This document shows, in pieces, positions 44,923 to 54,523 of a DNA stretch of 64,000 nucleotides (within the stretch, counting starts at the first letter, position 1; the number at the start of each line of letters is the position of its first letter). The DNA is from Mycoplana rhizolycopersici (GTDB lineage Bacteria > Pseudomonadota > Alphaproteobacteria > Rhizobiales > Rhizobiaceae), in contig NZ_JABXYK010000010.1 of the NCBI RefSeq assembly GCF_013378445.1, positions 62,001 through 126,000 on the forward strand, given 5' to 3'. The notes under the pieces are model-generated. The model was not told where the DNA came from and searched no databases. It worked only from the letters and a program-made list of their open reading frames with translations. A program made the position numbers and the translations under genes.

Positions 44923-46128
44923 TCAGAGTTCTCCCTGAGCGACGACACCAGCTGCCAGAAGCGTCTCTATCCGCTCGGGCGCGAAGCCCGCCTCCTTCAG
45001 CACTTCGCGCGAATGCTGCCCGGTCACCGGCGCGCCGCGATCGACACGCGAGGGCGTCTTGGAGAAGTTGATCGGGAAGCCGGGAGTCTTGATACGACCC
45101 TCCGTCGGGTGGTCGTACTCGACGAAGGTGCCGTTATGCCGGATCTGCTCGTCTTGCAGAAGATCCTCATATCCGTACACCGGACCGCACCAGATGTCGG
45201 CAGCGCGCAACAGCGACAGCCATTCGGCGGATGTTTTGGCCAGAAGCCGTTCACGCGTGCGGGCGAAGATGTGGTCGCGCTGCGCCCAGCTGTCCGTCTC
45301 GTCGTCCATCGTCAGGAAAGACGGCTCACCGATGATCTCGCCGAATTTCTTGAGTGGTGGGAAAGCCACGATAATGTAGCCGTCGCTGGTGGCGAAAGCA
45401 CCATAGGGCGCGCGGATGTAGACATGGGCGTGCGGCTCGGCGGAGCGCGCCTGCGGCTTGCCGGCCACGGTGAAGACCGACAGTTCCTGCATCTGGATGT
45501 TGGTGATGGCGTCGAGCATGTTCACCTGGACAAGCTGTCCCTCGCCGGTGCGTTCTCGGTGAAGCAACGCCGCCAGCGCGCCTTCGAATGCGGTATAGGC
45601 TGCGACGGCGTCGACCAGATACTGGCCGGCGGCTGTCGGTGCTTCGCCCTCCCTGCCTGCCGACAGCATGGCACCCGACATGCCCTGCAGGATCAGGTCC
45701 TGGCCGGGACGGTCAAGATAGGGGCCGCTCTCGCCGTAGCCCGACATCGAGACATAGACCAGACGCGGATTGAGCTTCGACAGCGTCTCGTAGTCCACGC
45801 CGAGCCGTGCGGCGACGCCCGGCCGGTAGTTCTGCAGGAAGACGTCGGCGTCCTTGACCAGATCGAGCAGCACCGCCTTGCCCTCGGGCGACTTCAGGTC
45901 GATCGCCAGCGAACGCTTGTTGCGGTTCAGCGAAAGGAAGGACACGTTGATGCGGTTACCCTTCGCGCCACCGGCCGAGACATGGCGCTGCCACTCGCCG
46001 GTCACCGGCTCGATCTTGACGACGTCGGCGCCAAGATCGCCAAGCCGCTGCGCGGCGAAGGGGCCCGCCATGGCGATGGAGCAGTCGAGGACGCGGTAAC
46101 CGGAAAGAATACCGGAGCTTTTGGTCAT
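44923..46128 (-). CDS. class III (CaiB/BaiF family) CoA-transferase
   Basis: 401 residues, normal for the family. N-terminal 'GYRVLDCSIAMAGPFAAQRL' then 'GDLGADVVKIEP' at 10-41 and catalytic Asp144 in 'GPYLDRPGQDLILQG'. Transfers CoA from a donor thioester to a carboxylic acid, here presumably the acid imported by the TRAP system. AAGGATC precedes the ATG. Followed by the enoyl-CoA hydratase gene at three bases. Confidence 0.92.
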   Translation of the reverse strand: MTKSSGILSGYRVLDCSIAMAGPFAAQRLGDLGADVVKIEPVTGEWQRHVSAGGAKGNRINVSFLSLNRNKRSLAIDLKSPEGKAVLLDLVKDADVFLQNYRPGVAARLGVDYETLSKLNPRLVYVSMSGYGESGPYLDRPGQDLILQGMSGAMLSAGREGEAPTAAGQYLVDAVAAYTAFEGALAALLHRERTGEGQLVQVNMLDAITNIQMQELSVFTVAGKPQARSAEPHAHVYIRAPYGAFATSDGYIIVAFPPLKKFGEIIGEPSFLTMDDETDSWAQRDHIFARTRERLLAKTSAEWLSLLRAADIWCGPVYGYEDLLQDEQIRHNGTFVEYDHPTEGRIKTPGFPINFSKTPSRVDRGAPVTGQHSREVLKEAGFAPERIETLLAAGVVAQGEL

Positions 46129-46168
46129 ATCGGTAGATCCTTGGTACTGACTTTGCAGTCGGTTATGC

Positions 46169-47449
46169 TCAATGGAAGAAGTTCGGCAGCCACATCACGA
46201 TCGGCGACCAGTAGGTGATGATGAGAAGCATGAGGGCGAGCGGGATGTAGAAGGGCAGGATCGCCCTGATCATCTGTGAGAAGCGGATTCCGGCGATGTG
46301 CTGGCAGATGAAGAGGATGACGCCCATCGGTGGCGTGATGGCACCGATCAGAAGGTTCACGATCATGATGACGCCGAGATGGATCGGATCGATCCCGTAG
46401 GCGGCGGCAAGCGGCAGGAGCGCCGGCGTCGCGATCAGCAGCACGGCCGTCGTCTCGATGAACAGACCCATTGCCAGTAGTGCTACGTTAACGATCAGGA
46501 GGAATATGATCCAGTTCGCCCCGATGGACTCGAAAAAGCCGAGCAGGCCGGACGCATAGTTGCCGACGGAAATGATCCAGCCGAACGGCACGGCGGCGGC
46601 GATGATGAGGGTCAGGATGCCGGAGGTGACGGCGCTCTGGCGGATGTGCATCAGCAGAGACGAGAAAGTCAGGTCCTTGGTGATGAAGCCGAGGACGACG
46701 GCGTAGATTACCGTAAGCGCTCCGAGTTCCGTCGGCGTCGCGAAGCCGAGCAGCATGCCGGCCGTCAGGAAGATGGGGGCGACAAGTGCCGGCAGAGCCT
46801 TCCAGAAGGTGACAGCGATCAGTGGAATGCTGGCGCGCGGCTCTGTCGGCGCCTTGACCCGGCCGGTCGCCGCCAAAACCCAGACCAGGATCATCAAGGC
46901 CAGGCCCATCGTCAGGCCAGGAATGATGCCGGCAAGGAAAAGCTTTGTCAGCGACACCTGCGCCGTCACCGCGTAGACGACCATGATGACGCTTGGCGGA
47001 ATGATGGGGCCGATGATGGCAGAGGCGGCGGTGCAGGCGGCCGCGAACGGCGCGCTATAGCCGTGCTCCTTCATGTGCTTGATCTCGATGGTGCCGAGAC
47101 CGGCCGCATCCGCCTGCGCCACGCCGGACATGCCGGCAAACACCATGCTGCCGAAGATGTTGACTTGCGCTAGTCCCCCCTTGATGTGACCGACGAGTGC
47201 AACGGCAAAGGCGTAGATGCGTGCTGCGATGCCGGCGCCGTTCAGGATATTACCGGCAAGCACGAACAGCGGGATCGCGATCAGCGGAAAACTGTCGAGA
47301 CCGGATGCCATGCGTTGCACGACGATCTGGATCGGCATCGGCGTGAAGACGTCGATATAGGCCAGAGACGACAGGAAGAGCGCGATGGCGACGGGGACCT
47401 CGGCCGCGAGGAGGACCAGGAAGCCTGCAAATAGAATGAATATCGGCAC
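46169..47449 (-). CDS. TRAP transporter large permease (DctM type)
   Basis: 426 residues, almost entirely hydrophobic with about 12 segments. 'FPLIAIPLFVLAGNILNGAG' near 53, 'GMSGVAQADAAGLGTIEI' near 103-120, and the C-terminal 'ITPPMGVILFICQHIAG' near 378 are DctM hallmarks. Start is GTG at 47449, four bases after the small-permease stop. Na+-driven uptake with the DctQ and DctP proteins encoded upstream. Confidence 0.94.
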   Translation of the reverse strand: MPIFILFAGFLVLLAAEVPVAIALFLSSLAYIDVFTPMPIQIVVQRMASGLDSFPLIAIPLFVLAGNILNGAGIAARIYAFAVALVGHIKGGLAQVNIFGSMVFAGMSGVAQADAAGLGTIEIKHMKEHGYSAPFAAACTAASAIIGPIIPPSVIMVVYAVTAQVSLTKLFLAGIIPGLTMGLALMILVWVLAATGRVKAPTEPRASIPLIAVTFWKALPALVAPIFLTAGMLLGFATPTELGALTVIYAVVLGFITKDLTFSSLLMHIRQSAVTSGILTLIIAAAVPFGWIISVGNYASGLLGFFESIGANWIIFLLIVNVALLAMGLFIETTAVLLIATPALLPLAAAYGIDPIHLGVIMIVNLLIGAITPPMGVILFICQHIAGIRFSQMIRAILPFYIPLALMLLIITYWSPIVMWLPNFFH

Positions 47450-47453
47450 GGGA

Positions 47454-48017
47454 TCAGCTCGCGGTTAGGGGAATGTCTTGCTCTTCGACGGGGAACGGCT
47501 CGATGAGCGGCGTCCGGTCCTTGAGCACAATCAGTCGGAACAGGCGTGCGAGGCTCGAAAAGGCCGTCACGAAGGCGAAGTAGAACAGGGGCACGGAATA
47601 GAACCACGAGCGCGGCACATCGATCGGCAGCGCCATCGTCATGCTCCGGCTCTCGATCGCAATGACGCTCGGCGTGATCCACGCGAGATAGGCACAGCCG
47701 AGAAGGATGAAAATGTGGCTCAGGATCGCAATCTTGCGAAGCCCATCCTCGCCAAAATTGGCGCTGAAGAGCTCGACCTTGATCAGCTTGCCCTGCTTGG
47801 CGCCGTAGCTGGCCCCGACGAACGTGATCCAGATGAAGGCGTAGACGGCTCCCTCCTCCACCCAGGTGATGGGGCGTCCGAAGGCGTAGCGCGTAAACGT
47901 CTGGAGCGCGATGGAGGCAATGATGAAAACCATCGCGACGACCAGCGCGGAAATCTCTATGCGGGCGATGCTGCGGATGATCCCCGCGAAAACCCCGTCG
48001 ATTCTTCTAGAAAGCAT
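47454..48017 (-). CDS. TRAP transporter small permease (DctQ type)
   Basis: 187 residues, four hydrophobic segments (about 20-45, 58-78, 100-120, 145-165); 'PITWVEEGAVYAFIWITFVG' near 53 and 'GASYGAKQGKLIKVEL' near 72 are the conserved DctQ core. AAAGGTAG precedes ATG 48017; longer in-frame versions lack a site and would add a hydrophilic stretch. Couples the binding protein to the large permease. Confidence 0.92.
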   Translation of the reverse strand: MLSRRIDGVFAGIIRSIARIEISALVVAMVFIIASIALQTFTRYAFGRPITWVEEGAVYAFIWITFVGASYGAKQGKLIKVELFSANFGEDGLRKIAILSHIFILLGCAYLAWITPSVIAIESRSMTMALPIDVPRSWFYSVPLFYFAFVTAFSSLARLFRLIVLKDRTPLIEPFPVEEQDIPLTAS

Positions 48018-48096
48018 TGGTTCTACCTTTCGGCGATATTCGAGCGTCCGACGATTGAGGAAGGCGGCCGGCTCGAAGCCGGCCGCCCGTCTCCAA

Positions 48097-49074
48097 TCAG
48101 TCCAGCGCCTGAATTTCGGCCCAAAGGCCCTTCGGCCAGAAGCCGTCGGCTTCGAGCTTTTCAACGGCAACTTCCGAACGCTCGCGAAGCGGTGCGACGT
48201 CTATTTCCGTCACGACCGCTCCGTCGGCGGCCATCTTGTCGAGCGTCGCGGCCTGCTCTGCAGTGACCGTTTCCATCTGCCAGTTCACCGCATCCTGCGC
48301 GGCCTCGGTGAGCAGCTCCTGGATTTCGGGCGACTGCGACTGGAACCACGCGTCGTTGACGGCGATGTTCGCAATGATGCGCACATGGTCCGTGCGCGTG
48401 ACGTTCTTCGCCGCCTCATGGAACTTTGCGCCGTAGATCGACGAGATTCCGCCCTCGGCGCCTTCAACGACGCCCGTCGACAGTCCCAGGAACGTCTCGC
48501 CCCAGGCGACGCGCGCCGGCGCCGTGCCCAACGTTTCCCAGAGCGCCAAGTAGGTGCGGATTTCGGGAACACGCATCTTCAGACCGGCGAGGTCTTCGAC
48601 ACCCTTGATCGGGCGGGTCGACACCATCACCCGGATCTGTCCGGGCGCGGCCGCCAGGACTCTGATCCCCTGTTCCGTGCGAAGTTTCTCGATGGCGTTC
48701 TTGTAGGTATTGCTTTCGATGAAGGCCTGGACATGGGCATTGTCGCGGAACAGGAACCCCCAGCTGACGATGTTCAGTTCGGGCACCCAGTTGGAGTAAA
48801 AACTGAAGTCGTCGCCGTAGAACTGCACGGCGCCGCTCATCACCTGCTCGATGACCTGCACGTCGTTGCCAAGCTGTTCGCCACGAATGAAGTCCAGCTT
48901 GATCTGGCCTGCGCCGCGTTCGTTGACCAGGTCGACAAAATGCTGGTTCTGGCGATCATATACCCCCTCCAGCGGGTCGGCCCCGCCGAATACGGCGGCG
49001 ACCTCGGCTGAAGCCGTGCCCACCATTGCCAGCAGCGCAATCGCGCTGACCAGGCCTCTTCCCAAAATTTTCAT
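48097..49074 (-). CDS. TRAP transporter solute-binding protein (DctP type)
   Basis: 325 residues with signal peptide (hydrophobic 8-21, cleavage after ...GTASA near 23). 'SWGFLFRDNAHVQAF' near 100, 'VLAAAPGQIRVMVSTRPI' near 138 then 'LKMRVPEIRTYLALWETLG' near 168 carry the conserved carboxylate-binding arginines of the family. AGGGAGGAG precedes the ATG. Periplasmic; substrate is probably an organic acid. Confidence 0.93.
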   Translation of the reverse strand: MKILGRGLVSAIALLAMVGTASAEVAAVFGGADPLEGVYDRQNQHFVDLVNERGAGQIKLDFIRGEQLGNDVQVIEQVMSGAVQFYGDDFSFYSNWVPELNIVSWGFLFRDNAHVQAFIESNTYKNAIEKLRTEQGIRVLAAAPGQIRVMVSTRPIKGVEDLAGLKMRVPEIRTYLALWETLGTAPARVAWGETFLGLSTGVVEGAEGGISSIYGAKFHEAAKNVTRTDHVRIIANIAVNDAWFQSQSPEIQELLTEAAQDAVNWQMETVTAEQAATLDKMAADGAVVTEIDVAPLRERSEVAVEKLEADGFWPKGLWAEIQALD

Positions 49075-49118
49075 GCTCTCCTCCCTTTGAGCTGGACGAC
49101 CCTCACGTCGCCCTGTTC

Positions 49119-49583
49119 CTACCCAACCTGCCGAATGCCTTCCGGGGCCTTTTCGACCATGCGTATGTGATCGCTAACAAGTACCGTTTCTCCGCGCTGA
49201 TTAACCACCTCGCACCGCTCGGTCACTCGCCCATATTGGGGCTTGCGCGGATCGTCCGCCTTTTCGACGACCGTGATGCGGGTGTGGATCGTATCTCCGA
49301 TGAAGACGGGGCGGATGAAGCGAAGCCTGTCATGGCCATAGCTGAACGAGGCCGGATTGACCTCGGCAGCTGCCAGCCCGATTCCGATGGAAAACACCAT
49401 CGTCCCGTGCGCGATACGCTTACCAAATGGAGTTTTTGCCGCAAAATCAGCATCAACGTGATGGGGAAAGAAGTCGCCCGTGTGTCCGGCATGAACGACG
49501 ATATCTGTTTCGGTGATCGTTCGCGTCGAAGATGAGCGGGTTGCGCCGATGGTGAACTGCTCGAAATAAACTGCGACCGGCAT
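49119..49583 (-). CDS. MaoC-like (R)-specific hydratase family protein
   Basis: 154 residues, single hot-dog domain. The hydratase-2 motif is visible: 'HHVDADFAAKTPFGKRIAHG' at about 40-59, with catalytic Asp and His; 'RFIRPVFIGDTIHTR' near 88. Hydrates an enoyl-CoA. ATG at 49583 follows the strong GGAGGGGAAGG; an in-frame ATG 18 bases upstream is inside that region. First gene of the operon leading to the TRAP, CoA-transferase and hydratase genes, 133 bp after a LacI-type operator. Confidence 0.9.
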   Translation of the reverse strand: MPVAVYFEQFTIGATRSSSTRTITETDIVVHAGHTGDFFPHHVDADFAAKTPFGKRIAHGTMVFSIGIGLAAAEVNPASFSYGHDRLRFIRPVFIGDTIHTRITVVEKADDPRKPQYGRVTERCEVVNQRGETVLVSDHIRMVEKAPEGIRQVG

Positions 49584-49715
49584 GATTTCCTTCCCCTCCA
49601 TGACAGCATTCGAAATCGACGGTGGCCAGTCTTCGGCTCACGCGCTGCGCGACCATGTGCCGGTCGCTTCGAATGGCAGGAATCTAGGTCTCCTCCCCAA
49701 AATTCCCTATTTTTG

Positions 49716-49729
49716 TGTTAGCGCTATCA
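49716..49729. promoter_or_regulatory. LacI/GalR-type operator upstream of the TRAP operon
   Basis: TGTTAGCGCTATCA is a near-perfect 14-bp palindrome (one mismatched pair) with the CG centre typical of LacI-family operators. It lies between the LacI-family gene and the MaoC start, so the adjacent regulator is the likely ligand. Confidence 0.75.
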
Positions 49730-49767
49730 AAAGGAGTTGTCAATTGCCGTCCGGACACTTTGTCGGC

Positions 49768-50811
49768 CTAGGCGCTTCCGCGTCTGAGAAGCTGAAGCGG
49801 CACGACTGTCTGGGAAGGTCCCTGAACGCTTCCGTCCAATCTGGCGAGAATGGCATTGGCGGCAAGAACGCCTATTTGCTCGAAAGGAACGGCGACCGTA
49901 GTCAGCGCCGGCACGATTGCGTCGGCGAAGTCGTAGTTGCCGAAACCGCAGATCGCTAGCTGTTCAGGCACACGCATCCCGCGGCGATTGCACTCGAGCA
50001 GGGCGGAAATCGCAAGGGTGTCGGCGCTGAAGAAGATCGCCTGTGTCAGCGGATCGATGGCAAGAACCTGGTCGAGGCCGCGAACGCCGTCGCCTGCGGG
50101 CATGGGCAGTGTAAGCTCGATACGGGCGACAGGTGCGAGCCCTGCCTCGGCCAGGCGGGATTGCAGCCCTTCGAAGCGCGCATTGGAGCGAAAGTCCTGG
50201 TCGCTCCGGCCGCCGACATAGGCTATGCGAGTCAGGCCGCGGCTGAGAAAGAGCTCGGCAACCTTCCGACCCGCCTCCAGGTTGCTGAATCCGACGGACA
50301 TGTCCATGGCAGCGTTGTCGCCGTCAAATGTTTCGACGACCGGCACGCCACTGTTCCTGAGAAGCTGCCGGGTGAGATCCGTATGCTGTGTGCCTGTCAG
50401 GATGAAGCCATCGGGCCGGCGTTCGAGGAAGGACTGGACAAGGCGTTCTTCGCGCAACTCGGAGTAGTCGCTATGGCCGATCACGACCGAAAAGGAATGC
50501 TCTTCCAGCACCCGGACGATGTGGTGAACTTCTTGCGCGTAGACTGTAGCCGAAAGGCTCGGAATGATGACGGCTACGATATGGCTGACACTCGAAGCCA
50601 ACAGCCGTGCCGCGCTGTTCGGAATGTAGTTCAGTTCGCGGATGGCCTGCTCAACCAGCTTGCGGGTATCGTCCGCGACGAGTTCCGGTCGGCTGAGGAC
50701 GCGCGAGACCGTCTGCGTGGAGGTGCCGGCCAGTCGCGCGACGTCCACCATCTTTACCCCGCCGCCGGACAAGCGGCGGCTGCGCACGCGCTTTTCTGTT
50801 GCCTCCGACAT
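49768..50811 (-). CDS. LacI-family transcriptional regulator
   Basis: 347 residues. HTH and hinge at about 20-65 ('KMVDVARLAGTSTQTVSRVL', then 'LNYIPNSAARLLAS'). Effector domain from about 70 has 'IVAVIIPSLSATVYAQEVHH' and 'RRGMRVPEQLAICGFGNYDF', the conserved ligand-sensing ends. GGGGAGG precedes ATG 50811; an in-frame start 57 bases upstream lacks a site. Probably represses the MaoC-TRAP operon downstream. Confidence 0.93.
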   Translation of the reverse strand: MSEATEKRVRSRRLSGGGVKMVDVARLAGTSTQTVSRVLSRPELVADDTRKLVEQAIRELNYIPNSAARLLASSVSHIVAVIIPSLSATVYAQEVHHIVRVLEEHSFSVVIGHSDYSELREERLVQSFLERRPDGFILTGTQHTDLTRQLLRNSGVPVVETFDGDNAAMDMSVGFSNLEAGRKVAELFLSRGLTRIAYVGGRSDQDFRSNARFEGLQSRLAEAGLAPVARIELTLPMPAGDGVRGLDQVLAIDPLTQAIFFSADTLAISALLECNRRGMRVPEQLAICGFGNYDFADAIVPALTTVAVPFEQIGVLAANAILARLDGSVQGPSQTVVPLQLLRRGSA

Positions 50812-51003
50812 AGGCCTCCCCTCACCCGAATTCTGCGGGAGAAGTAACGCAAAATCACTGCCCTGCAAACGTTCTTTGGTGGCGTCTGCGACGACGAATG
50901 GACGAAGACCCGCGTCCGGGGGGGGCTATCGGCATTTGGCCACCCGTCTGCAACAGTCCTCCACCTTGCCGGTCACCCTTCAACCGGCCTGCCGGCAGGA
51001 CAT

Positions 51004-51786
51004 CTATTTGAGCGGGTCGATCCCCTGTCGGATGTCGCTGGCTCCCTTGCCGAGCAGGCTCTGATCGGATCCGCATATGAAAATGGTGAAGCCGAGCTTG
51101 GCGAAGCGCTCGGCTTCGGCAACCCTACCGATATGGATCGCCAGCCGCATGCCTGCGGCCGTTCCTGCCGCGGCGATCCCGGAGACCGCATCCTCCACGG
51201 CCGCATCGTCGATCGTCGACGCGCCGAGCGAGCGCATCAGATCCGCACGGCCGACGAACAGCGCGTCCACGCCTGGAACGCGGCAGATGGAATCAATGTT
51301 GGCCACACCTTCGACATCCTCGATCTGGCACCAGACGTTGACCGCCTCGTCGCTGGCCGCCATGAAGTCGGCAAGCGTCCGGGCGCCGTAGTCCCCGGCG
51401 CGGCCCGAGGGCGACAGACCACGCCCCCCGGCGGAAAACCGTGCTGCTGCCACAGCATCTGCCGCATTCTCCGCAGACATTACGTGCGGGATGACGATTC
51501 CGCTCGCACCGGCATCAAGGCAGGCTCCGATAAGGGAGGTCCGCAGCTCCGGCACCCGGACGAGCACCGGAAAGCCGCGTGGATGGGTCGCCGCCAGTAC
51601 CTCGTCGATCGCTTCGATGCCGAACGGTGCATGCTCGGCATCGAGGACGGCGAAGTCGAGCCCGCTGTGGGCCAGTATTTCGCCGACATGGCGGGATGGC
51701 GTCTTCTGGAAAGTTCCGGCGACCTTCTCCCCGGCATGGCAGCGCTGCCGGAACAGCGCATAGCGATCGAAAGCGCTGTCCATCAT
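51004..51786 (-). CDS. HpcH/HpaI aldolase/citrate lyase beta family protein
   Basis: 260 residues. 'AVLDAEHAPFGIEAIDEVL' near 46, catalytic arginine in 'FPVLVRVPEL' near 77, 'DAGASGIVIPHVMSAENA' near 93, metal ligand in 'WCQIEDVEGVANID' near 152 and 'VDALFVGRADLMRSLG' near 171. Cleaves (or decarboxylates) a 4-hydroxy-2-oxo acid to pyruvate and an aldehyde. Directly after the thiolase stop (51787); last gene of the HyuAB-Liv operon. Confidence 0.9.
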   Translation of the reverse strand: MMDSAFDRYALFRQRCHAGEKVAGTFQKTPSRHVGEILAHSGLDFAVLDAEHAPFGIEAIDEVLAATHPRGFPVLVRVPELRTSLIGACLDAGASGIVIPHVMSAENAADAVAAARFSAGGRGLSPSGRAGDYGARTLADFMAASDEAVNVWCQIEDVEGVANIDSICRVPGVDALFVGRADLMRSLGASTIDDAAVEDAVSGIAAAGTAAGMRLAIHIGRVAEAERFAKLGFTIFICGSDQSLLGKGASDIRQGIDPLK

Positions 51787-52953
51787 CTATACCGCCTCAA
51801 GAATGGAGACGTAGTTGGCGACGCCGCTGCCGCCCATGTTGAAGACGCCGGCAAGACCGGCGCGCGGAAGCTGCAGCGCGCCCGCCTCTCCGACGAGCTG
51901 CATTGCGGACAGAACATGCATGGACACACCGGTCGCGCCGACCGGATGCCCCTTCGCCTTCAACCCGCCGGAGCGATTGACCGGCAGGCGGCCACGCGCG
52001 TCAGTCCAGCCCTCCAACACCGCATGCGCGCCCTTGCCGGGGGCGGTCAGGCCCATGGCCTCGTAGGCGAGAAGCTCGGCGATTGTGAAGCAGTCGTGCA
52101 CCTCGACGAAGGAAAGGTCCGAGATCTCGAGGTTTGCCGCGCCGAGCGCCCTGTTCCAGGCTTCGCTCGCGCCCTCCAACCGGTGCAGGTCCCGTTTCGA
52201 GAGCGGCATATGGTCGTTGACGTGGATCGCGGCTCGGAAGCGAACCGCCCGTGGGAATCGAGCCATGTCGTCTCCCGTCGTCATGACAATTGCAGCCGCA
52301 CCGTCGGATATTGGCGAGCAGTCTGTGCGGCGCAACGGGCCAGCCACGATCGGATTCCTCTCGCTGACCGTGTTGCAGAATTCGTAGCCGAGATCCTTGC
52401 GCATCTGCGCGAAAGGATTGTCGACGCCGTTGCGGTGGTTCTTCGCGGCGATATGGGCGAGTGCTTCGGACTGGTCGCCGTAGCACTGGAAATAGGCATC
52501 CGCCATCCGGGCAAAGACGCCGGCGAACCCGGCAGGCACGTCGCCCTCCTCCCTGCGGTAGCTGGCACCCAGAAGCGCGTCGCCGACGCTCTGCGTGCTG
52601 CTGCCGGTCATCTTCTCGACGCCGATCACAAGCACGGTGCGTCCATTACCCGCGCGAATGAAGTTGCGCCCGGCATGGATGGCCGCACTGCCCGAAGCGC
52701 AGGCATTCTCACAGCGCGTCATCGGCGTGAAGCGTAGTTCGGGAACGGACTGCAGAACGAGGCTCGAGGGGAAATCCTGCTTCGCCATGCCGTTGTTGAA
52801 CATGCCGACAAAGACGCCGTCTATGTCGGCCGGTTGCAGCCCGGCATCTTCGATCGCCTTGCGCGCCACTTCGGCGACGAGCGCCTCGGCGTCCTTGTCC
52901 TCATGTTTGCCGAACGGCGTGTGGGCCCAGCCCACGATGACCGGATCACTCAT
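51787..52953 (-). CDS. thiolase family protein (SCP-x type)
   Basis: 388 residues. Nucleophile Cys85 in 'CENACASGSAA', 'VEVHDCFTIAELLAYEAMG' near 280 and the closing glycine-rich loop 'AKGHPVGATG' near 335. The SCP-x-type thiolase splits a 3-ketoacyl-CoA with CoA. GGGGGAA precedes ATG 52953; the long in-frame upstream extension overlaps the ligase gene. Its place directly after the AMP ligase suggests thiolysis of the acyl-CoA made by that ligase. Confidence 0.9.
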   Translation of the reverse strand: MSDPVIVGWAHTPFGKHEDKDAEALVAEVARKAIEDAGLQPADIDGVFVGMFNNGMAKQDFPSSLVLQSVPELRFTPMTRCENACASGSAAIHAGRNFIRAGNGRTVLVIGVEKMTGSSTQSVGDALLGASYRREEGDVPAGFAGVFARMADAYFQCYGDQSEALAHIAAKNHRNGVDNPFAQMRKDLGYEFCNTVSERNPIVAGPLRRTDCSPISDGAAAIVMTTGDDMARFPRAVRFRAAIHVNDHMPLSKRDLHRLEGASEAWNRALGAANLEISDLSFVEVHDCFTIAELLAYEAMGLTAPGKGAHAVLEGWTDARGRLPVNRSGGLKAKGHPVGATGVSMHVLSAMQLVGEAGALQLPRAGLAGVFNMGGSGVANYVSILEAV

Positions 52954-52991
52954 GCATTCCCCCGTTTCTCCGAAATCCGCGATCCCTGGCG

Positions 52992-54506
52992 TCAGCGGGC
53001 ACAATGGCCGGCATCCATTTCGCGCAGCGTCGTCTTGACGATCTTCCCATAATTGTTCTTCGGCAGGGCATCGACGAACACATATTCCTTCGGCCGCTTG
53101 AAGCGTGCGATGCGCTCGAGGCAGAGAGTATCGAGCGCGCCCGGCTCTGCTTCGCCAACCACATAGGCGACAACCACCTCGCCCCATTCCGGGTCGGGGC
53201 GCCCGATGACCGACACTTCCCGAATGCCGGGGTGGACCAGCAGGACTTCTTCGACCTCGCGCGGATAGATATTGCTGCCGCCGGAGATGATGACGTCCTT
53301 GGAACGGTCCATCAATGTGAGGTTTCCGTCTTCTCCGAAAGCGCCGACGTCTCCGGTGTGCAGCCAGCCGTCTCTCAGCGTTGACGCCGTCGCCGCCTCA
53401 TTGTTCCAGTAGCCGCTCATCACGGTCGGGCCGCGCACGAGAATTTCGCCGGAAACGCCTGTCGCAAGCGGACGGCCGTCAGTGTCGACCACGATGACCT
53501 CCATCATGCCGAACGGCGTCCCCACACTGCCGAGTGCCGCGCGCCAGCTGGCGCGTTCGCGGTCGGCAATCGCCGACTTGTCGAGCACCGTAATTGTCAT
53601 CGGCGTCTCGCCCTGCCCATAGATCTGGGCAAGCCGGGGGCCGAAGACGTCCAGGGCGGCAATGGCGTCTTCGACATACATCGGGCCGCCGCCGTAGATG
53701 ATCGTGCGGAACCCGGACGGATCGAAGTCGCTGGCCGCGCCGACCATCCGCTTGACCATGGTCGGGGCAGCAAAGAGCGACATGCCTCGCCAATGGGCCG
53801 AAAGCTCGAAAACCTCGCCGGCATCGAAACCGCCGGTTTCAGGTACGACGTTGATCGCGCCACGCAGGATGTGCGCCATCATGTAGAGACCGGCGCCATG
53901 GCTCATCGGCGCGGCGTGCAATGTGCTGTCGCCGGGCGCGGTCGGATCGACCTCGGCGAGGTAGGCGTAGGACATGGCCGCGAGATTGGCGTGCGACAGG
54001 CAGGCGCCCTTGGGCTTTCCGGTCGTCCCGCTGGTATAGAACAGCCAAGCCATATCACCCGGTAGCCTCGCCGCAGGTGCGACTGCGTCGGATGAAGCAA
54101 GGATGTCCCAGTCGCTGCCGCCGAGTTTTATGAGATGGCGCAGGCAGGGCGGCGCCACCGCGGCAACGCTCTCGGCGATGTCTTTGGACGCGAGGACGAC
54201 GGACGCGCCGGCATCCTCAATCGAGAAGGCGATTTCGTGACCGTGCAGCTTGGCGTTGACAGGCACGGCAACGCCGCCGGCAAACCAGATGGCATAGAGA
54301 GCGGTGACGTAATCCGGATCGTTCTTGGAGGCGATAACAACCCTATCTCCCGGACGCACACCCAGCCGCGTGACGAGGCCTCCGGCCAGGCGGGCGGTGC
54401 GCTCCGCGAGTTCACCGTAGGTTGCGACAACGCGGCGACCGTGCCCGAGCGCGGGAAGCATCGGATTTGTCCTGCCATTGCGGGCGAGCCAGGATGCAAT
54501 GTTCAT
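52992..54506 (-). CDS. AMP-dependent acyl-CoA synthetase/ligase
   Basis: 504 residues. ATP loop 'FYTSGTTGKPKGACLSHANL' near 153-172, 'YGQGETPM' near 288, 'DGWLHTGDVG' near 378, hinge 'KDVIISGGSNIYPREVEEVL' near 400 and catalytic lysine in 'LPKNNYGKIVK' near 485. Activates a carboxylic acid to its CoA ester. AGGAGAG precedes the ATG. Between the cupin and thiolase genes in the HyuAB-Liv operon. Substrate acid unknown. Confidence 0.93.
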   Translation of the reverse strand: MNIASWLARNGRTNPMLPALGHGRRVVATYGELAERTARLAGGLVTRLGVRPGDRVVIASKNDPDYVTALYAIWFAGGVAVPVNAKLHGHEIAFSIEDAGASVVLASKDIAESVAAVAPPCLRHLIKLGGSDWDILASSDAVAPAARLPGDMAWLFYTSGTTGKPKGACLSHANLAAMSYAYLAEVDPTAPGDSTLHAAPMSHGAGLYMMAHILRGAINVVPETGGFDAGEVFELSAHWRGMSLFAAPTMVKRMVGAASDFDPSGFRTIIYGGGPMYVEDAIAALDVFGPRLAQIYGQGETPMTITVLDKSAIADRERASWRAALGSVGTPFGMMEVIVVDTDGRPLATGVSGEILVRGPTVMSGYWNNEAATASTLRDGWLHTGDVGAFGEDGNLTLMDRSKDVIISGGSNIYPREVEEVLLVHPGIREVSVIGRPDPEWGEVVVAYVVGEAEPGALDTLCLERIARFKRPKEYVFVDALPKNNYGKIVKTTLREMDAGHCAR

Positions 54507-54523
54507 CGCCGTCTCTCCTGTCC

